Part shown: one piece after another, positions 1 through 6,517 of the stretch
Position numbering within the stretch: position 1 is the stretch's first letter
How the letters are laid out: the number at the start of each line of letters is the position of its first letter
Origin: Rudaea sp.
GTDB lineage: Bacteria > Pseudomonadota > Gammaproteobacteria > Xanthomonadales > Rhodanobacteraceae
Length of the DNA stretch: 24,531 nt
NCBI GenBank assembly: GCA_025934455.1
Contig: JAICYA010000002.1
Location: forward strand, 1-24,531
Direction: 5' to 3'
Program-made: the position numbers and the translations under genes
Notes under the pieces: generated by a model
Told to the model about the DNA's origin: nothing
Database searches by the model: none
Seen by the model: the letters and a program-made list of their open reading frames with translations, nothing else

Positions 1-114
1 GCGGCAGCCGCCACCGCCGCGGCATGGTGGCTCGTCGGTGCACGCGCGAAGCCGAAAGAACCTGCCGCATGGCTGCAACGGCAAGCGCGCCAATTGCGCA
101 GGAGATGGCGATGA
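1..114 (+). CDS. C-terminal end of an unidentified protein (partial)
   Basis: The first reading frame is open from the window edge and ends at TGA 112-114, giving 37 residues. They are Ala-rich, contain a Trp-Trp pair (WWLVGARA) that could be the end of a membrane segment, and finish with a strongly basic tail (QRQARQLRRRWR). The stop overlaps the ATG of the next gene as ATGA (111-114), and a GGAG Shine-Dalgarno for that next gene lies inside this frame at 101-104. Such overlaps are typical of translationally coupled genes, which is the main reason to believe this frame. I do not recognise the family; a small membrane protein is a guess from the Trp/basic pattern. The frame could also be chance in high-GC DNA. 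Confidence 0.45.
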   Translation, partial: AAAATAAAWWLVGARAKPKEPAAWLQRQARQLRRRWR

Positions 115-488
115 ATATCGGCAAACGGCACTGGGCGATTGCAGAAGGTTACATTCCCGGCGAAAGCACCGATGGCGGCGATCGCCGTTTCGTCAGTCAC
201 GAAGCCGCGTGCATGCTCAACGCCAACGACCGCGAGGCCAAGCTGCGCATCACCTTGTATTTTGCCGACCGCGAACCGGTCGGACCGTATCTGGTCACAG
301 TACCGGCGCGGCGCACCTTGCACATGCGCTTCAACGATCTGACCGATCCGGTGCCGGTGCCGCGCGATACGGATTATTCGAGCGTGTTCGAATCCGACAT
401 GCCGATCGTGATCCAGCACACCCGGCTGGATTCGCGCAAGGACGCGTTGGCGCTGCTCAGCACGATCGCGTTTTCCGGCAATTCGTAA
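111..488 (+). CDS. ASRT-family protein (Anabaena sensory rhodopsin transducer homologue)
   Basis: This 125-aa protein matches the small soluble ASRT family along its whole length, and Anabaena ASRT has the same length. Recognisable blocks are HWAIAEGYIP (7-16), FVSHEAACMLN (27-37), the YFADREPVGPY block (50-60), VPARRTLHMRFNDL (64-77), DTDYSSVFES (86-95) and IVIQHTRLDSR (99-109). The family is an all-beta sandwich. In Anabaena it interacts with a sensory rhodopsin, but many homologues occur without rhodopsins, and comparative genomics has proposed that the fold binds sugars and controls sugar-metabolism operons. ATG 111 is preferred over an in-frame ATG at 24 because GGAG lies six bases upstream and conserved residues begin at once. 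No signal peptide or membrane segment is seen, so it should be cytoplasmic. It is followed after 10 bp by a glycoside hydrolase gene, which supports a sugar-related role. No rhodopsin gene is in the window. Confidence 0.85.
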   Translation: MNIGKRHWAIAEGYIPGESTDGGDRRFVSHEAACMLNANDREAKLRITLYFADREPVGPYLVTVPARRTLHMRFNDLTDPVPVPRDTDYSSVFESDMPIVIQHTRLDSRKDALALLSTIAFSGNS

Positions 489-498
489 AGGAATCGCG

Positions 499-1935
499 AT
501 GCCGGAATTCCATTGCAATCTCGATCGCCCCGGCACCGCGCTGGCGCATGTCTGGTCGCATACCATCGGCAGCGATCACGCGCACATGGCGCTGCGCGCG
601 GATTGGCAGACGCAAATGCGCCGCGTGCATCAAGAACTCGGCATCGACTACGTGCGCTTCCACGCTCTGCTCGACGACGACATGGCCACCTTGCTGGACG
701 AGGAAGACACATTGCGCTACGGCTTTCACAACGCCGATCTGATCGTGGATTTTCTGCGCGGGATCGGCATGCGGCCGTTTGTCGAGCTGAGCTTCATGCC
801 GACCGCGCTGGCTTCGGGCACCAAGACGGTGTTCAGTTATCACGGCAACGTCACGCCGCCGAACAAGCTGTCCGACTGGGACGCATTGATCGGTCAACTC
901 GTCCATCACTGGATTGCGCGTTACGGCGTCGACGAAGTGCGGCAATGGTTCTTCGAGGTCTGGAACGAGCCGAATCTTCCCGCGTTCTGGACCGGCAGCC
1001 AGGCCGATTACTTCGAGTTGTACCGTCACAGTGCGACGACGATCAAGGCGATCGATGCGCAATTGCGGGTTGGCGGGCCGGCCACCGCCAACGACGAATG
1101 GATCGCCGATTTTGTCGTCTTTTGCCGGCGCGAGAAGCTGCCCTGCGATTTCATCTCCACGCATCACTATCCGACCGACGCTTTCGGCAAACCGGGCGAC
1201 GACACCGAAAAGCAGCTGTCGCTGGCCACCCGCGGCATCCTGCGTCAGCGCGTGCAGGATACCTGCGCCGCGGCAGCCGGCCTGCCGGTGTACTACACGG
1301 AGTGGTCCAGTTCGTCCAACCCGTTTTTCCATCTGCACGATGAGCCCTATGCCGCGGCGTTCATGGTCAAGAATTATCTGGATGTCGCCGATCTGGTGAA
1401 GTGTTACAGCTGGTGGACGTTCTCGGACATTTTTGCGGAGAACTATTTTTCGTCGGTGCCGTTCCACGGCGGTTTCGGCCTGCTCACCATCAACGGCATC
1501 GCCAAGCCCACTTACCGCGCGTTTCAATTGCTGTGCCGCCTCGGCAATAAACGCCTGCTGGTCGATGGCAGCCACAGCACCGTCGATGCCTCCTTCGTTC
1601 GCGGCGATCACCGCATCATGGCGCTGCTGACCAATCACGCGTTTCCGCAACATCCGATCGAAAACGAACACATCGCGCTGACGCTGGACTGCGCGCAGCC
1701 GCCGATCGCGGCGTGGATCGAACGCATCGACGCGGATCATTGCAATCCGCGCAAACTCTGGGAAAATCTGGGAGCGACTGAATACCCCGATGCCGACCAA
1801 CTGCGCCGCTTGCATGCGGCGTCCGAATTGCAGCGGGAGCCGCTGAATTGGCAAGCGCAGGCGCATGGCATTAGCTTGCACATCGACTTGCCACCGCATG
1901 CGGTGGCAGCGGTCACGCTCGACTTTGCGCATTGA
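499..1935 (+). CDS. GH39-family glycoside hydrolase (beta-xylosidase-like)
   Basis: This 478-aa protein has the hallmarks of glycoside hydrolase family 39, a retaining (beta/alpha)8-barrel family that includes beta-xylosidases and alpha-L-iduronidases. The acid/base Glu is visible in WNEPN (E157), within FFEVWNEPNLPAFWTG. The nucleophile Glu is in YYTEWSSSSNP (E268). The N-terminal GIDYVRFHAL and RPFVELSFMP blocks are also typical. Length fits the family (about 450-550 aa). There is no signal peptide, so a cytoplasmic enzyme acting on imported or internally released oligosaccharides is likely. The substrate cannot be read from sequence; the name xylosidase reflects the best-known members. The start at ATG 499 is supported by an AAAGGA motif overlapping the stop of the ASRT gene. 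It ends five bases before the next start and should be co-transcribed with both neighbours. Confidence 0.85.
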   Translation: MPEFHCNLDRPGTALAHVWSHTIGSDHAHMALRADWQTQMRRVHQELGIDYVRFHALLDDDMATLLDEEDTLRYGFHNADLIVDFLRGIGMRPFVELSFMPTALASGTKTVFSYHGNVTPPNKLSDWDALIGQLVHHWIARYGVDEVRQWFFEVWNEPNLPAFWTGSQADYFELYRHSATTIKAIDAQLRVGGPATANDEWIADFVVFCRREKLPCDFISTHHYPTDAFGKPGDDTEKQLSLATRGILRQRVQDTCAAAAGLPVYYTEWSSSSNPFFHLHDEPYAAAFMVKNYLDVADLVKCYSWWTFSDIFAENYFSSVPFHGGFGLLTINGIAKPTYRAFQLLCRLGNKRLLVDGSHSTVDASFVRGDHRIMALLTNHAFPQHPIENEHIALTLDCAQPPIAAWIERIDADHCNPRKLWENLGATEYPDADQLRRLHAASELQREPLNWQAQAHGISLHIDLPPHAVAAVTLDFAH

Positions 1936-1940
1936 TACCA

Positions 1941-3266
1941 ATGAGCAAAAGTTCAACCCAGCGCGATACCGGCAACGACGAAACGGCACTGCTCGAGCGC
2001 GTGCAACACGATTCTTTCCGCTATTTCGTCGATCACGCCAATGCCGCCAATGGACTGGTCGCCGATTCGACGCATCCGCATTCGCCGTGCAGCATCGGCG
2101 TGGTCGGCTTCGCCTTGTCGTGCTATCCGGTTGCCGTCGAACATGGCTGGATGACGCGCGCCGCCGCGCGCACGCGCGTACTCGCGGCGCTGCGATTCTT
2201 TCAAGCGGCCGATCAATCCGGTGCGGTCGATGGCGTCGGCTATAAGGGATTTTTCTACCACTTCCTCGATATGCACAGCGGGCGGCGCGCATGGAAATGT
2301 GAATTGTCCACCATCGACACCGCGTTGCTGGTCGCGGGTATGCTGACCTGCGCGCAATACTTCGACCGCGCTGACAAGGGCGAGCGCGAAATCCGCGCCA
2401 CGACGACGGCGATCTACGAACGCATCGACTGGCGCTGGGCGCAGAACCGCAGTCGCGCGTTATCGATGGGTTGGACGCCCGAGCGCGGTTTTTTGCGCAG
2501 CCGCTGGATCGGCTACAACGAAGCGCTGATCCTGTACGCGCTCGCGCTCGGATCGCCGAGTCATGCCGCCAGTGCCGGTGCCTACGCGCAGTGGTTGTCC
2601 GGCTATCGCTGGAAACGCATCTACGATATCGAATATGTCTATGCGGGGCCGTTGTTCATCCATCAGTTTTCGCACGCATGGATCGATTTCCGCAAGATCC
2701 AGGATCGTTTCATGGCGCAAAAAAGCATCGATTATTTCGAGAACAGCCGGCGCGCGACCTATGTGCATCACGAATACGCGCAACGCAATCCGCGTCAATT
2801 CGAGTATAGCGACGGGCAGTGCTGGGGCCTTACCGCCAGCGATGGGCCGGGCCCGGAAACGTGCATGGTGCGCGGCCGCAAACGCGTGCTGCACGGCTAC
2901 CGCGCGCGCGGCGTGCCGTTCGGTGCGGACGATGGCACGGTCGCGCCTTGGGCCGCATTGGCGTCGATGCCGTTCGCGCCGGAAATCGTTCTGCCGACGC
3001 TGAAATATCTGTACGACCAGACTTACAACGTGCAGAACAAATTCGGGTTCTACGCCTCGTTCAATCCCACCATTCACCGCAAGCGCGGCAGCATCGGCTG
3101 GATTTCGTCCTGGCATTTCGGCCTGCATCAGGGGCCGATCGTGCTGATGATCGAAAACTACCGCAACGGCATGCTTTGGCGTCTGATGCGCGACTGCGCG
3201 CCGATCGTGCGTGGTTTGCGCCGTGCCGGTTTCGCCGGCGGCTGGCTCGATCACGCGGCGCCGTGA
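1941..3266 (+). CDS. GH144 / glycoamylase-like domain protein, candidate cytoplasmic endo-beta-1,2-glucanase
   Basis: This 441-aa protein is a single (alpha/alpha)6-type glycoamylase-like domain, the Pfam family that holds the GH144 endo-beta-1,2-glucanases. Diagnostic blocks are GYKGFFYHFLDMHSGRRAW followed by CELSTIDTALL (roughly residues 100-128), WGLTASDGPGP, FGADDGTVAPWAALASMP, and GFYASFNPTIH near the C-terminus. Family members cut linear beta-1,2-glucan to sophorose or short sophoro-oligosaccharides; GH144 enzymes studied so far are usually exported. Here no signal peptide is visible (the N-terminus is hydrophilic: MSKSSTQRDTG). An alternative TTG start at 1932 overlaps the previous stop. 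ATG 1941 is chosen although it lacks a clear Shine-Dalgarno, and translation by coupling is likely. The domain resembles the middle domain of the cyclic glucan synthase encoded at 14285-22993. Family call is good; the exact substrate is inferred. Confidence 0.75.
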   Translation: MSKSSTQRDTGNDETALLERVQHDSFRYFVDHANAANGLVADSTHPHSPCSIGVVGFALSCYPVAVEHGWMTRAAARTRVLAALRFFQAADQSGAVDGVGYKGFFYHFLDMHSGRRAWKCELSTIDTALLVAGMLTCAQYFDRADKGEREIRATTTAIYERIDWRWAQNRSRALSMGWTPERGFLRSRWIGYNEALILYALALGSPSHAASAGAYAQWLSGYRWKRIYDIEYVYAGPLFIHQFSHAWIDFRKIQDRFMAQKSIDYFENSRRATYVHHEYAQRNPRQFEYSDGQCWGLTASDGPGPETCMVRGRKRVLHGYRARGVPFGADDGTVAPWAALASMPFAPEIVLPTLKYLYDQTYNVQNKFGFYASFNPTIHRKRGSIGWISSWHFGLHQGPIVLMIENYRNGMLWRLMRDCAPIVRGLRRAGFAGGWLDHAAP

Positions 3267-3269
3267 TCG
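3248..3269 (+). terminator. Perfect 8-bp hairpin over the stop codon of the GH144-like gene
   Basis: CGATCACG (3248-3255) and CGTGATCG (3262-3269) are exact reverse complements separated by six bases, and the right arm contains the TGA stop (3264-3266). A second weaker stem (3291-3305) is followed by CTTAAATTA. Together they sit in the 40-bp gap between convergent genes and may end the operon or block readthrough. No long T-run follows the first stem, so intrinsic termination is uncertain. Confidence 0.4.
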
Positions 3270-3306
3270 CCAGTACGCGGCAGTGAACGAACACGCTTGC
3301 GGTGTC

Positions 3307-4008
3307 TTAAATTAGGATCAGAGATTCCGGCAGGCGAAGTTCGACGCATGCACCGGCGCCATTATTCTCTGCAATCCCCAGCGTGCCGCCGTATCTGCGC
3401 GCCAGCGCATGTGCCAAGGTAAGGCCCAATCCGCAATGACCTGCTTCGTCCAGGTGTGTGGTGAAGAAGGCGTCAACCGCTCGCGCGCGCAGCTCGGCGG
3501 AAATACCGGGGCCATTGTCGTGGAATTCGATGACGACGAAATTTCCATCATGCCGCAGCTGGATCTCGACGGCGCCGGCACCTGCCTCAATGGCGTTGTG
3601 CAACAATCCGGCGATGGCGTTCTCAAACGCTGCGCGATCCACGACAATTTGAACATCCATTTCGCCGCAGCAACACGAGAGTGCATTCGGGCGATCCTGC
3701 GCCACGATATCGATGGCGGCATCGACCAAACTGCGTATGGTCACCTTTTCGGGCACATGCGGAATCAGGTCCGCACCGAAACTCTGCATGCCCTGAATTA
3801 TCCGCCCGCACCGTGCGCAATCGGCGATCAGATTGTCGAGAACCTCGCACAGCCGTTTCGGTTGGGCGCGATCGAGCAGCAGCTTCGCCAATTCCGCATT
3901 CATCGAGATGGCATTCAACTGATTGGCCAGATCGTGCGAAGCCCCGCGCGCGAACTCGCCAAGATCAAGCCCGGCGCCATCGCCCCTCGCCCCAAGAACC
4001 TCGTTCAT
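3307..4008 (-). CDS. Short soluble sensor-less histidine kinase, cysteine-rich
   Basis: This 233-aa protein contains only a dimerisation/phosphoacceptor helix and an ATP-binding domain. The H-box is SHDLANQLNAI (H25). The N-box is LLHNAIEAG (N138), the G1 box DNGPGIS (164-170), the F-box FFTTH, and the G2 box GHCGLGLTLA (190-199). There is no signal peptide, membrane helix, PAS or GAF domain, so the input must come from a partner protein or from the kinase itself. Eight cysteines stand out for a cytosolic kinase, including a CxxC (C64, C67) and three in a row (112-114). ATG 4008 is chosen because GGAGG lies five bases upstream; a TTG at 4047 is a weaker alternative. No response regulator gene adjoins it, so it is an orphan. 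It converges on the glycoside hydrolase operon and is preceded by a tandem repeat at 4072-4095. Confidence 0.8.
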   Translation of the reverse strand: MNEVLGARGDGAGLDLGEFARGASHDLANQLNAISMNAELAKLLLDRAQPKRLCEVLDNLIADCARCGRIIQGMQSFGADLIPHVPEKVTIRSLVDAAIDIVAQDRPNALSCCCGEMDVQIVVDRAAFENAIAGLLHNAIEAGAGAVEIQLRHDGNFVVIEFHDNGPGISAELRARAVDAFFTTHLDEAGHCGLGLTLAHALARRYGGTLGIAENNGAGACVELRLPESLILI

Positions 4009-4071
4009 CCACGCCTCCGACGGTACCGCCTCGACAGTGCGCAGCAAACTGCCATTTACAGGCCAAACCTG

Positions 4072-4095
4072 CGCCGATTTTCACGCCGATTTTCA
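4072..4095. repeat. Perfect 12-bp tandem direct repeat upstream of the histidine kinase gene
   Basis: The unit CGCCGATTTTCA occurs twice head to tail (4072-4083 and 4084-4095), followed by one more C and A. On the kinase's strand it reads TGAAAATCGGCG twice, 64-87 bp before its start codon. Direct repeats near one helical turn apart are typical of OmpR/PhoB-type operators, but they can also arise by slippage. Confidence 0.85.
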
Positions 4096-4140
4096 CATGG
4101 CAACATACCGGCCTGCCGCCCGGTCTGCACGCTGCAAGCG

Positions 4141-4635
4141 TCAATCGCGTGCGACTTGATCACGCTTGTGCGCGGCGTCGTTGATCGACTTGGCCTGGGC
4201 TACTGCTGCATCGTACTGCGATTTGGCGGCTGCGTTGCAGGTGTCCTCGGCCGAGCCAGTCTGCGCTTCGCATTTCGCTTCGGCAACCTCTTCGGCCGCT
4301 TTGGCGCGCGCCTTGTCCAAGTCGTATTGCGCGTCCGCGGTCTTGCCATTGGCTTGCACGTGCGCGTTGCTCATGTCTTGCGCGGCAGATGGGTTGGCGG
4401 ACTGATTGTCGGCGGCTGGCGCGCGCGCATCGACCTGCGCGTTGACCATGTCCTTGGTGTTCTGCGCGTTTACCTTGTCCAGATTGGCCTGTGCGTCGGC
4501 GATATTTTTCTGTCCGGCCGCCTGCGCCTTGGTCACATCCGCCTGAATCTTCGCCGGATCGGGATTCTGATTGCACGCGCCCAACAGGGCGGCGCCAGCC
4601 AGGACGGCGACGAAACTCACGCAACGATTATTCAT
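4141..4635 (-). CDS. Ala-rich predicted outer-envelope lipoprotein
   Basis: This 164-aa protein begins MNNRC, then a hydrophobic stretch and a lipobox LLGAC with the lipidated Cys at position 21, so it should be processed by Lgt/LspA and anchored in a membrane facing the periplasm. The mature part is almost entirely Ala, Asp, Lys, Gln and Asn in a heptad-like pattern (ADVTKAQAAGQKNIADAQAN), suggesting a long alpha-helical coiled coil. Two late cysteines (C122, C133) could form a disulphide. The start is set by the lipobox and an AGGAG motif upstream; a longer frame to 4872 has no such support. I do not recognise a named family; the organisation recalls helical periplasmic lipoproteins such as Lpp-like or stress-induced proteins, but this is only a resemblance. 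A weak stem (4107-4124) lies after the stop. Confidence 0.8.
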   Translation of the reverse strand: MNNRCVSFVAVLAGAALLGACNQNPDPAKIQADVTKAQAAGQKNIADAQANLDKVNAQNTKDMVNAQVDARAPAADNQSANPSAAQDMSNAHVQANGKTADAQYDLDKARAKAAEEVAEAKCEAQTGSAEDTCNAAAKSQYDAAVAQAKSINDAAHKRDQVARD

Positions 4636-4651
4636 GACAGTCTCCTGTGTA

Positions 4652-4828
4652 ATGGGACGTTTCCCACGCAAAGACCATCGCAATGAACGTGCCATGCGCG
4701 CCGGCGCGTCAGGCGCCGCCGTTACGCTGTTTGCCGCGGCGGCCATCATGCAATTTGCGCTGATCGGCATTGTGCATGATGCAAAAATCCCGGCCGGAAT
4801 GGCGTTGATATGCGCTGCAATGGCGTAA
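4652..4828 (+). CDS. Possible 58-aa single-pass membrane protein
   Basis: A short frame encodes a basic N-terminus (MGRFPRKDHRNERAMR), then a hydrophobic stretch at about residues 19-42 (AVTLFAAAAIMQFALIGIV), in the positive-inside order expected of a single-span inner-membrane protein. It ends at TAA 4826-4828, and a 7-bp hairpin (4850-4866) lies 22 bases later. Against it, no Shine-Dalgarno precedes the ATG, the start overlaps the control region of the divergent lipoprotein gene, and the region is high-GC where open frames are common. An internal ATG (residue 15) could be the real start. No family recognised. Confidence 0.25.
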   Translation: MGRFPRKDHRNERAMRAGASGAAVTLFAAAAIMQFALIGIVHDAKIPAGMALICAAMA

Positions 4829-4849
4829 CAGCGCGCTCTGGCTCGGCGC

Positions 4850-4866
4850 GCCCGGTTCGACCGGGC
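4850..4866 (+). terminator. 7-bp GC-rich hairpin with 3-nt loop
   Basis: GCCCGGT (4850-4856) and ACCGGGC (4860-4866) pair exactly around TCG. It is 90 bases before the Crp/Fnr-type gene and just after the possible small frame 4652-4828. It lacks a T-run, so it may instead be a protein-binding palindrome or a 5' leader structure. Confidence 0.35.
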
Positions 4867-4955
4867 TGGCATGACGTGTGCTGAGGCTTGTAGTGCGGGA
4901 TATCGGCAACGCAGCAGCGCCGTCCCCAGCGCAATCGCAACACACAGGAGAGGTC

Positions 4956-5882
4956 ATGACCCACGCAATCGCCAGTCTGAGCGTCCCGCATACGACAATC
5001 GCGCGACCACACTATTGCGAACGGCTGCGTGCACTGCGGCGAATCGATGAAGGCACACGCGGGGAGATTGCATCTGATCCGCGCGGATTGTGGCGCGAAG
5101 CCCACGACGGCGGTAGCACCGTGCCGCAACTGCTGCCCCGCGCCATTCGGGACGAACACAGCGACGGCGACATGGCCGATGCGCGGCAGAATTACCTTCT
5201 GCGCGCGTTGCCGCAGTCCGATCTGGAACGTCTGCTGCCGAAACTCGAACGGGTGGAGATGCCATTCGGACGCGTCCTGTACGAATCGGGCAGCTTGATG
5301 CATTACGTGTATTTTCCGACCACGTCGATCGTATCGCTGTTGTGCGTGACGACCGATGGCGCAACCACGGAAATCGGCGTGGTCGGCAATGAAGGCATGG
5401 TGGGCATCGCCTTGTTCATGGGAGGCGAAACCACGCCCAGCCGCGCACTGGTGCAAAGCGCGGGATTCGCTTACCGGCTCAAAAGTCGATATCTGCGCAA
5501 CGAACTTGCCGGCGCGCCGGGGCTGCAACAATCGCTGCTGCGCTATACGCAAGCGCTGCTGACGCAGATGGCGCAGATCGCGGTGTGCAACCGCCATCAT
5601 TCGGTGATTCAACAGTTGTGCCGGCGCTTGCTGTTGAGCCTGGACCGTTTGTCATCCAACCGGTTGAACATGACGCAGGAGCTGATCGCCACCATGCTCG
5701 GGGTTCGTCGCGAAGGCGTAACCACGGCGGCCGGCCAATTACAATCGGCCGGCCTGATCAAGTATTGCCGCGGTCAGATTACCGTGCTCGACCGGCCGCA
5801 ACTGGAAGCCCGCGCCTGCGAGTGCTATCGCGTGGTGAAAACCGAATTCGACCGCTTGTTGCCCGACGTGATCGCAGCATGA
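4956..5882 (+). CDS. Crp/Fnr-type transcriptional regulator with N-terminal extension
   Basis: This 308-aa protein has a cyclic-nucleotide-binding-like beta-roll (about residues 75-185; block LYESGSLMHYVYFP), a dimerisation helix, and a C-terminal winged helix-turn-helix with recognition region MLGVRREGVTTAAGQLQ (about 247-263). The phosphate-binding cassette reads GNEGMVG and lacks the Arg-Ser/Thr pair that binds cAMP in CRP, so cAMP is unlikely to be the ligand. No N-terminal iron-sulphur cysteine cluster of FNR type is seen. Start 4956 has an excellent AGGAG five bases upstream and gives about 72 residues before the conserved part. ATG 5172 (MADARQ) would give the usual family length but has a poor ribosome site. 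It closely resembles the partial regulator at the right edge of the window (about 40 of 55 C-terminal residues identical by eye). Confidence 0.88.
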   Translation: MTHAIASLSVPHTTIARPHYCERLRALRRIDEGTRGEIASDPRGLWREAHDGGSTVPQLLPRAIRDEHSDGDMADARQNYLLRALPQSDLERLLPKLERVEMPFGRVLYESGSLMHYVYFPTTSIVSLLCVTTDGATTEIGVVGNEGMVGIALFMGGETTPSRALVQSAGFAYRLKSRYLRNELAGAPGLQQSLLRYTQALLTQMAQIAVCNRHHSVIQQLCRRLLLSLDRLSSNRLNMTQELIATMLGVRREGVTTAAGQLQSAGLIKYCRGQITVLDRPQLEARACECYRVVKTEFDRLLPDVIAA

Positions 5883-5940
5883 TGTGGTCGGTTCGATGCG
5901 CGCGAATATTGGTAACTGTCATCCAACCAGGAGTCGATCC

Positions 5941-6432
5941 ATGAAAATCCAGCTTGCTTTCGCTTTCGCGTTGCCGCTGCTCGCCAATGTCGCATTCGCG
6001 GCCAGCGCATCGTCTGCCGATACCTTGTTCGTGCCCACGGCGGCGCATGGTAAGTCCGCCGAAGTCGCCTTGGGCCAGATCGGGGTCGCCAAGGGCGACA
6101 GCGCCGGCGTCAAACAATTGGGCCAACGCCTGATCGACGATCACGGTAAAAATAACGACGCGCTGAAAATCGCGGTCGGAACCTCCGGCATCGCCATCCC
6201 GACAACGCCCACGCAAGCGCAGAACGACGACGCGGCCAAAATGAAGGCCCTGAGCGGCATGCAATTCGACCACCAATTCGCCAGCATGATGGTCAAGGAC
6301 CACGAGGCCGACATCGCGATGTTCCGCAAGGAAGCCGCCTCCGGCGACAACGCCGATCTGCGCGCCTACGCAAAAGCGACCTTGCCCACGCTGGAAGTGC
6401 ATTTGCAGATCGCCAAACAGCTTGCGCACTAG
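5941..6432 (+). CDS. DUF4142 family periplasmic protein
   Basis: This 163-aa protein starts with a clear Sec signal peptide (MKIQLAFAFALPLLANVAFA, cleavage after AFA at about residue 20). The mature part matches DUF4142, a four-helix, ferritin-like exported family: AVGQ/ALGQIGVAKGDSAGVKQLGQRLIDDH in the first half and the paired GMQFDHQFASMMVKDH and DLRAYAKATLP blocks in the second half. The conserved His residues and acidic residues hint at metal binding, but no activity is established for the family; members are common in envelope and stress loci. The start is fixed by the signal peptide and AGGAG seven bases upstream. It lies 58 bp after the Crp/Fnr-type gene on the same strand, so it may be read through from that gene or be its target. 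Confidence 0.85.
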   Translation: MKIQLAFAFALPLLANVAFAASASSADTLFVPTAAHGKSAEVALGQIGVAKGDSAGVKQLGQRLIDDHGKNNDALKIAVGTSGIAIPTTPTQAQNDDAAKMKALSGMQFDHQFASMMVKDHEADIAMFRKEAASGDNADLRAYAKATLPTLEVHLQIAKQLAH

Positions 6433-6465
6433 CATTCGCGCGCGCAGCGCCATAGCCGATTGCAA

Positions 6466-6501
6466 GTCCCGCCCGGGCGGCGAATAGGGTCCGGGCGGGA
6501 C
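6466..6501. terminator. Bidirectional terminator-like hairpin between convergent genes
   Basis: GTCCCGCCCGG (6466-6476) pairs exactly with CCGGGCGGGAC (6491-6501) across a 14-nt loop, an 11-bp very GC-rich stem. It sits 33 bases after the DUF4142 stop and 16 bases beyond the stop of the convergent membrane protein gene, so it can serve both. T-runs are lacking on both strands. Confidence 0.65.
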
Positions 6502-6517
6502 GGGAAGGGCCAAGTCC

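Larger units (their letters stand above)
4636..4955. promoter_or_regulatory. Divergent control region between lipoprotein and Crp/Fnr-type gene
   Basis: This 320-bp stretch separates two divergently transcribed genes and must contain both promoters. Visible elements are a small TGGGA-N4-TCCCA inverted repeat (4653-4666) just upstream of the lipoprotein Shine-Dalgarno, the low-confidence small frame 4652-4828, and the GCCCGGT-TCG-ACCGGGC hairpin (4850-4866). I see no convincing -35/-10 pair. Confidence 0.4.

Noticed and set aside
111..488. A light-sensing role for the ASRT protein
   Set aside because: No rhodopsin or retinal-synthesis gene is seen in the window and the neighbours are sugar enzymes, so a phototransduction role is not supported here.
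457..2292. 611-codon open frame on the minus strand opposite the GH39 and GH144-like genes
   Set aside because: It is antisense to two clear enzymes, and its Arg/Ala/Gln/His-rich translation is typical of shadow frames in high-GC DNA.
4850..4866. tRNA T-arm-like sequence CCCGGTTCGACCGGG, a possible tRNA fragment or integration site
   Set aside because: The loop is shorter than the seven bases of a true T-loop, and no anticodon arm, acceptor stem or flanking integrase or repeat is present.
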